Source: Nemertoderma westbladi
Lineage: Eukaryota > Xenacoelomorpha > Nemertodermatida > Nemertodermatidae
Assembly (NCBI GenBank): GCA_032718475.1
Contig: JAUCBJ010001643.1
Span: 1 to 28,102 of the forward strand
Length of the DNA: 28,102 nucleotides
Direction of reading: 5' to 3'
Part shown: positions 28,102 to 28,102 of the stretch, piece after piece
Layout of the letters: the number at the start of each line of letters is the position of its first letter
Position numbering within the stretch: position 1 is the first letter of the stretch
Position numbers and translations under genes: made by a program
Notes under the pieces: generated by a model
What the model saw: only the letters and a program-made list of their open reading frames with translations
Told to the model about the DNA's origin: nothing
The model's database searches: none

Positions 28102-28102
28102 T

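Larger units (their letters stand above)
24921..28102 (-). mobile_element. young LINE inserted in the satellite (5' end beyond window)
   Basis: On the minus strand the window holds the C-terminal part of ORF1 (28101-27847), a fully open ORF2 (27846-25054) and a short 3' region ending at about 24921, directly against a satellite unit. The 3' end shares an ATAATTAT-type terminus with the decayed relative at 6051-9967. Absence of stops or frameshifts over about 1,015 codons, against many in its relative, indicates a recent insertion. The target duplication cannot be tested because the 5' flank is outside the window. Confidence 0.9.

Overview
This is eukaryotic, animal-type genomic DNA made almost entirely of transposable elements and satellite. 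Non-coding parts are AT-rich. There are introns-and-exons style remnants, LINE-type retroelements, a THAP/P-type transposase, a Harbinger-type element and an 8-kb tandem array. I see no host gene that I can defend. The mix of families and the many TAGCTA-type words would fit an early-branching marine invertebrate, perhaps a sponge, but that guess is weak.

Layout. (1) About 490-4360, + strand: a decayed RTE-like LINE. It has a repeated 5' leader, an APE-type endonuclease and a C-terminal tail, but the whole reverse-transcriptase core has been deleted. Two other elements are nested in it: a composite tRNA-headed SINE-like element (2048-2920, 12-bp target-site duplication) and a PIF/Harbinger remnant (about 3111-4086, CAA target duplication). 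(2) 4455-5575: a 1.1-kb near-perfect inverted repeat. (3) 5580-11912, + strand: a P-element/THAP9-like transposase pseudogene. A complete LINE copy (6051-9967) cuts it in mid-codon-frame and is flanked by a 14-bp target-site duplication. (4) 12045-12640: diverged repeats of about 155 bp. (5) 12717-14297, - strand: a pseudogene of another LINE reverse transcriptase, carrying a 481-bp tandem duplication. (6) 14298-16912: AT-rich non-coding DNA with small tandem repeats. (7) 16913-24920: an 8-kb satellite of 68-bp and 60-bp units with higher-order duplications. (8) 24921-28102, - strand: the 3' part of a young LINE with an open ORF2, inserted in the satellite and running off the window.

How they relate. 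The LINE inside the P element (6051-9967, decayed) and the LINE at the right edge (open) belong to one lineage. Both have an RRM-like ORF1 protein followed, in the same reading frame, by TGA-C and then the APE/RT ORF2. In the right copy no in-frame ATG precedes the first conserved endonuclease strand. This arrangement suggests that ORF2 is made by stop-codon readthrough, which I consider the most interesting biology in the window. The insertion order is readable: RTE-like LINE first, then the SINE-like and Harbinger insertions into it; P element first, then the LINE into it; satellite first, then the right-hand LINE into it.
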